From Rhodocyclaceae bacterium (GTDB lineage: Bacteria > Pseudomonadota > Gammaproteobacteria > Burkholderiales > Rhodocyclaceae): a DNA stretch of 6,792 nt. The notes beneath the pieces are model-generated. The model searched no databases, was not told the origin of the DNA, and saw only the letters and a program-made list of their open reading frames with translations. The stretch lies in contig DAIEEM010000004.1 of NCBI GenBank assembly GCA_027325905.1, forward strand, positions 1 to 6,792, read 5' to 3'. Positions 5,648-6,792 of the stretch are shown here, in pieces (position 1 is the stretch's first letter; every line of letters begins with the position of its first letter). Made by a program: the position numbers and the translations under genes.

Positions 5648-6286
5648 ATGGATTTCCGCATCCTCCCCGTCACGCCCTTCGCCCAGAACTGCACGCTGCT
5701 CTGGTGCGAGGAGACCATGAAAGGCGCCGTCGTCGATCCGGGCGGCGACCTCAACGAGATCGTCGCGGCCGCCGCGCAGTACGGCGTCACGCTCGAGAAG
5801 ATCCTGCTCACCCACGGCCACATCGACCATGCCGGCGGCACCGCCGAGCTCGCGGCGCGCCTGGCCATCCCGGTCGAAGGGCCGCAGCGCGAGGACGCCT
5901 TCTGGATCGACCAGTTGCCGAACCAGAGCCGCATGTTCGGTTTCCCGCACTGCGCCGCCTTCACACCCGACCGCTGGCTCGAAGACGGCGACCGCGTCGC
6001 GGTCGGCAAGGTCGAACTCGAAGTACTGCACACGCCGGGCCATACGCCGGGCCACGTCTGTTTCTTCCACCGCCCGTCGAAGCTCGCCCTCGTCGGCGAC
6101 GTGCTGTTCGCCGGCTCCATCGGCCGCACCGATTTCCCGCGCGGCGACTACGACGCGCTAATGCATTCGATCCGCGGCAAGCTCTGGCCGCTCGGCGACG
6201 ACGTGCGCTTCATCTGCGGCCACGGGCCGATGTCGACCTTCGGCGAGGAGCGCGAGTCCAATCCCTTCGTCGCCGACGGGGTATGA
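5648..6286 (+). CDS. gloC: Metallo-beta-lactamase-fold hydrolase, YcbL/GloC-type glyoxalase II
   Basis: The 212-residue product matches the E. coli YcbL/GloC type along its length. That enzyme hydrolyses S-lactoylglutathione to D-lactate and glutathione, the last step of methylglyoxal detoxification in the cytoplasm. The metal site is THGHIDH (His56, His58, Asp60, His61), His132 in HTPGHTPGH (128-136), Asp151 in VGDVLF and His192 in CGHGP. Subtype landmarks are the start MDFRILPVTPFAQNC, DPGGD (30-34), QSRMFGF, TPDRWLEDGDRV and SIGRTDFPRGDY. It is shorter than classical GloB (about 250 residues) and lacks most of the GloB C-terminal substrate domain, so the substrate is less certain than the fold. 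The ribosome site is weak (AGG at 5641-5643). It probably shares a transcript with the tRNA just upstream. Confidence 0.92.
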   Translation: MDFRILPVTPFAQNCTLLWCEETMKGAVVDPGGDLNEIVAAAAQYGVTLEKILLTHGHIDHAGGTAELAARLAIPVEGPQREDAFWIDQLPNQSRMFGFPHCAAFTPDRWLEDGDRVAVGKVELEVLHTPGHTPGHVCFFHRPSKLALVGDVLFAGSIGRTDFPRGDYDALMHSIRGKLWPLGDDVRFICGHGPMSTFGEERESNPFVADGV

Positions 6287-6370
6287 ACGGATTGCGCCGC
6301 GCGACTCACTGAAAGCGCCGCCGACCCGTTAAGATTGGCGGTTCCGACAAGCAGAATCAAGGGATCCGCC

Positions 6371-6792
6371 ATGAACACCGTTCCCCCGCGCTGGCGCTTC
6401 TTCCGCGCCGGCGGCTTCGACCAGGTGAGTCTCGACACCGCCGCCGAGCTGCTGGCCATCGGCGAGCTCGACCAGAAGCTCTGGGTCGCGCTGTCCTGCC
6501 CGGTCAAGGGCATCGAATTCGACGCCCGCACGCTGGCCTTCGTCGACAGCGACGGCGACGGCCATGTCCGCGCCCCCGAACTCATCGCCGCCGTGCAATG
6601 GGCCGGCGCGCGCCTTGCCGATCCCGGCGTCCTCGAGCGCGGGCTGGCCGGCGTGCCGCTCGCCGCGATCCGCGACGACGACGCCGAAGGCGCGCGCATC
6701 GCCGCCGCCGCACGCGCGCTGCTCGCCGGGCTGGGCAACGGCGACGGCTTCGTCACAGTCGACGCCGCCAGCGCCGCGCAGGCGCACTTCGC
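6371..6792 (+). CDS. N-terminal part of an EF-hand-containing protein, unknown function (runs off right edge)
   Basis: ATG 6371 is preceded by a good ribosome site, AAGGGA at 6359-6364. It opens a frame with strong G/C third positions that stays open to the window edge, giving 140 codons. The N-terminus (MNTVPPRWRFFRAGGFDQV, then LAIGELDQKLWVALSCPVKG) has no signal peptide or membrane helix. Residues 59-70 (DSDGDGHVRAPE) form a canonical 12-residue EF-hand calcium loop with Asp at positions 1, 3 and 5, Gly at 6, Val at 8 and Glu at 12. A degenerate second loop-like segment, NGDGFVTVD, lies near residue 125 and lacks the first and last ligands. I recall similar large uncharacterised EF-hand proteins in betaproteobacteria, but no function is known to me. 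It is separated from gloC by 84 bases with no clear promoter. Confidence 0.85.
   Translation, partial: MNTVPPRWRFFRAGGFDQVSLDTAAELLAIGELDQKLWVALSCPVKGIEFDARTLAFVDSDGDGHVRAPELIAAVQWAGARLADPGVLERGLAGVPLAAIRDDDAEGARIAAAARALLAGLGNGDGFVTVDAASAAQAHF

Noticed and set aside
6283..6312. Nine-codon ATG frame overlapping the gloC stop (ATGA)
   Set aside because: Too short, with no ribosome site or recognisable content; chance overlap is likely.
6317..6341. Imperfect gccgcc...ggcggt inverted repeat after gloC as a terminator
   Set aside because: The stem is only about five to six pairs with a large loop and no T tract.

Overview
The window is GC-rich (GC-biased third codon positions almost throughout). 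It looks like the chromosome of a betaproteobacterium, most likely of the Rhodocyclales type. This rests on three things: a YbeD-LipB-LipA block, a periplasmic tandem cytochrome c5 with its own gene, and small conserved hypotheticals typical of that group. The taxon is an inference from gene content and style; no taxonomic marker gene is present. Most of the window is ordinary core chromosome, and I see no clear new multi-gene system. The less explained parts are a palindromic repeat, two small hypothetical genes and the partial gene at the right edge.

Left part (1-2280). The 3' end of a membrane-protein gene enters from the left and stops inside a compact palindromic element (110-211, perfect 27-bp arms with a nested hairpin). 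A tightly packed lipoate operon follows: ybeD-like gene (304-564), lipB (564-1172), lipA (1169-2116) and a tiny membrane-protein gene (2113-2280), each overlapping the next by 1 or 4 bases. LipB transfers the octanoyl chain from acyl carrier protein to lipoate-dependent enzymes. LipA then inserts the two sulfur atoms. The last small ORF lies in visibly lower-GC DNA.

Middle (2281-4694). After a short spacer holding a coding-like but startless tail comes a 77-residue protein with a CxxC...CxC zinc-ribbon-like pattern (2419-2652). Next is the rep DNA helicase gene (2681-4663). It has no visible Shine-Dalgarno sequence and begins just after a GC-rich hairpin with a T tract. A strong 13-bp hairpin (4666-4694) separates it from the convergent cytochrome gene.

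Right part (4714-6792). A diheme cytochrome c5-type protein is encoded on the minus strand (4714-5445). Its promoter region interleaves with that of a divergent tRNA-Arg(CCG) gene (5553-5629). Eighteen bases after the tRNA starts a YcbL/GloC-type metallo-beta-lactamase-fold hydrolase (5648-6286). The window ends inside the N-terminal part of an EF-hand protein of unknown function (6371 onward).
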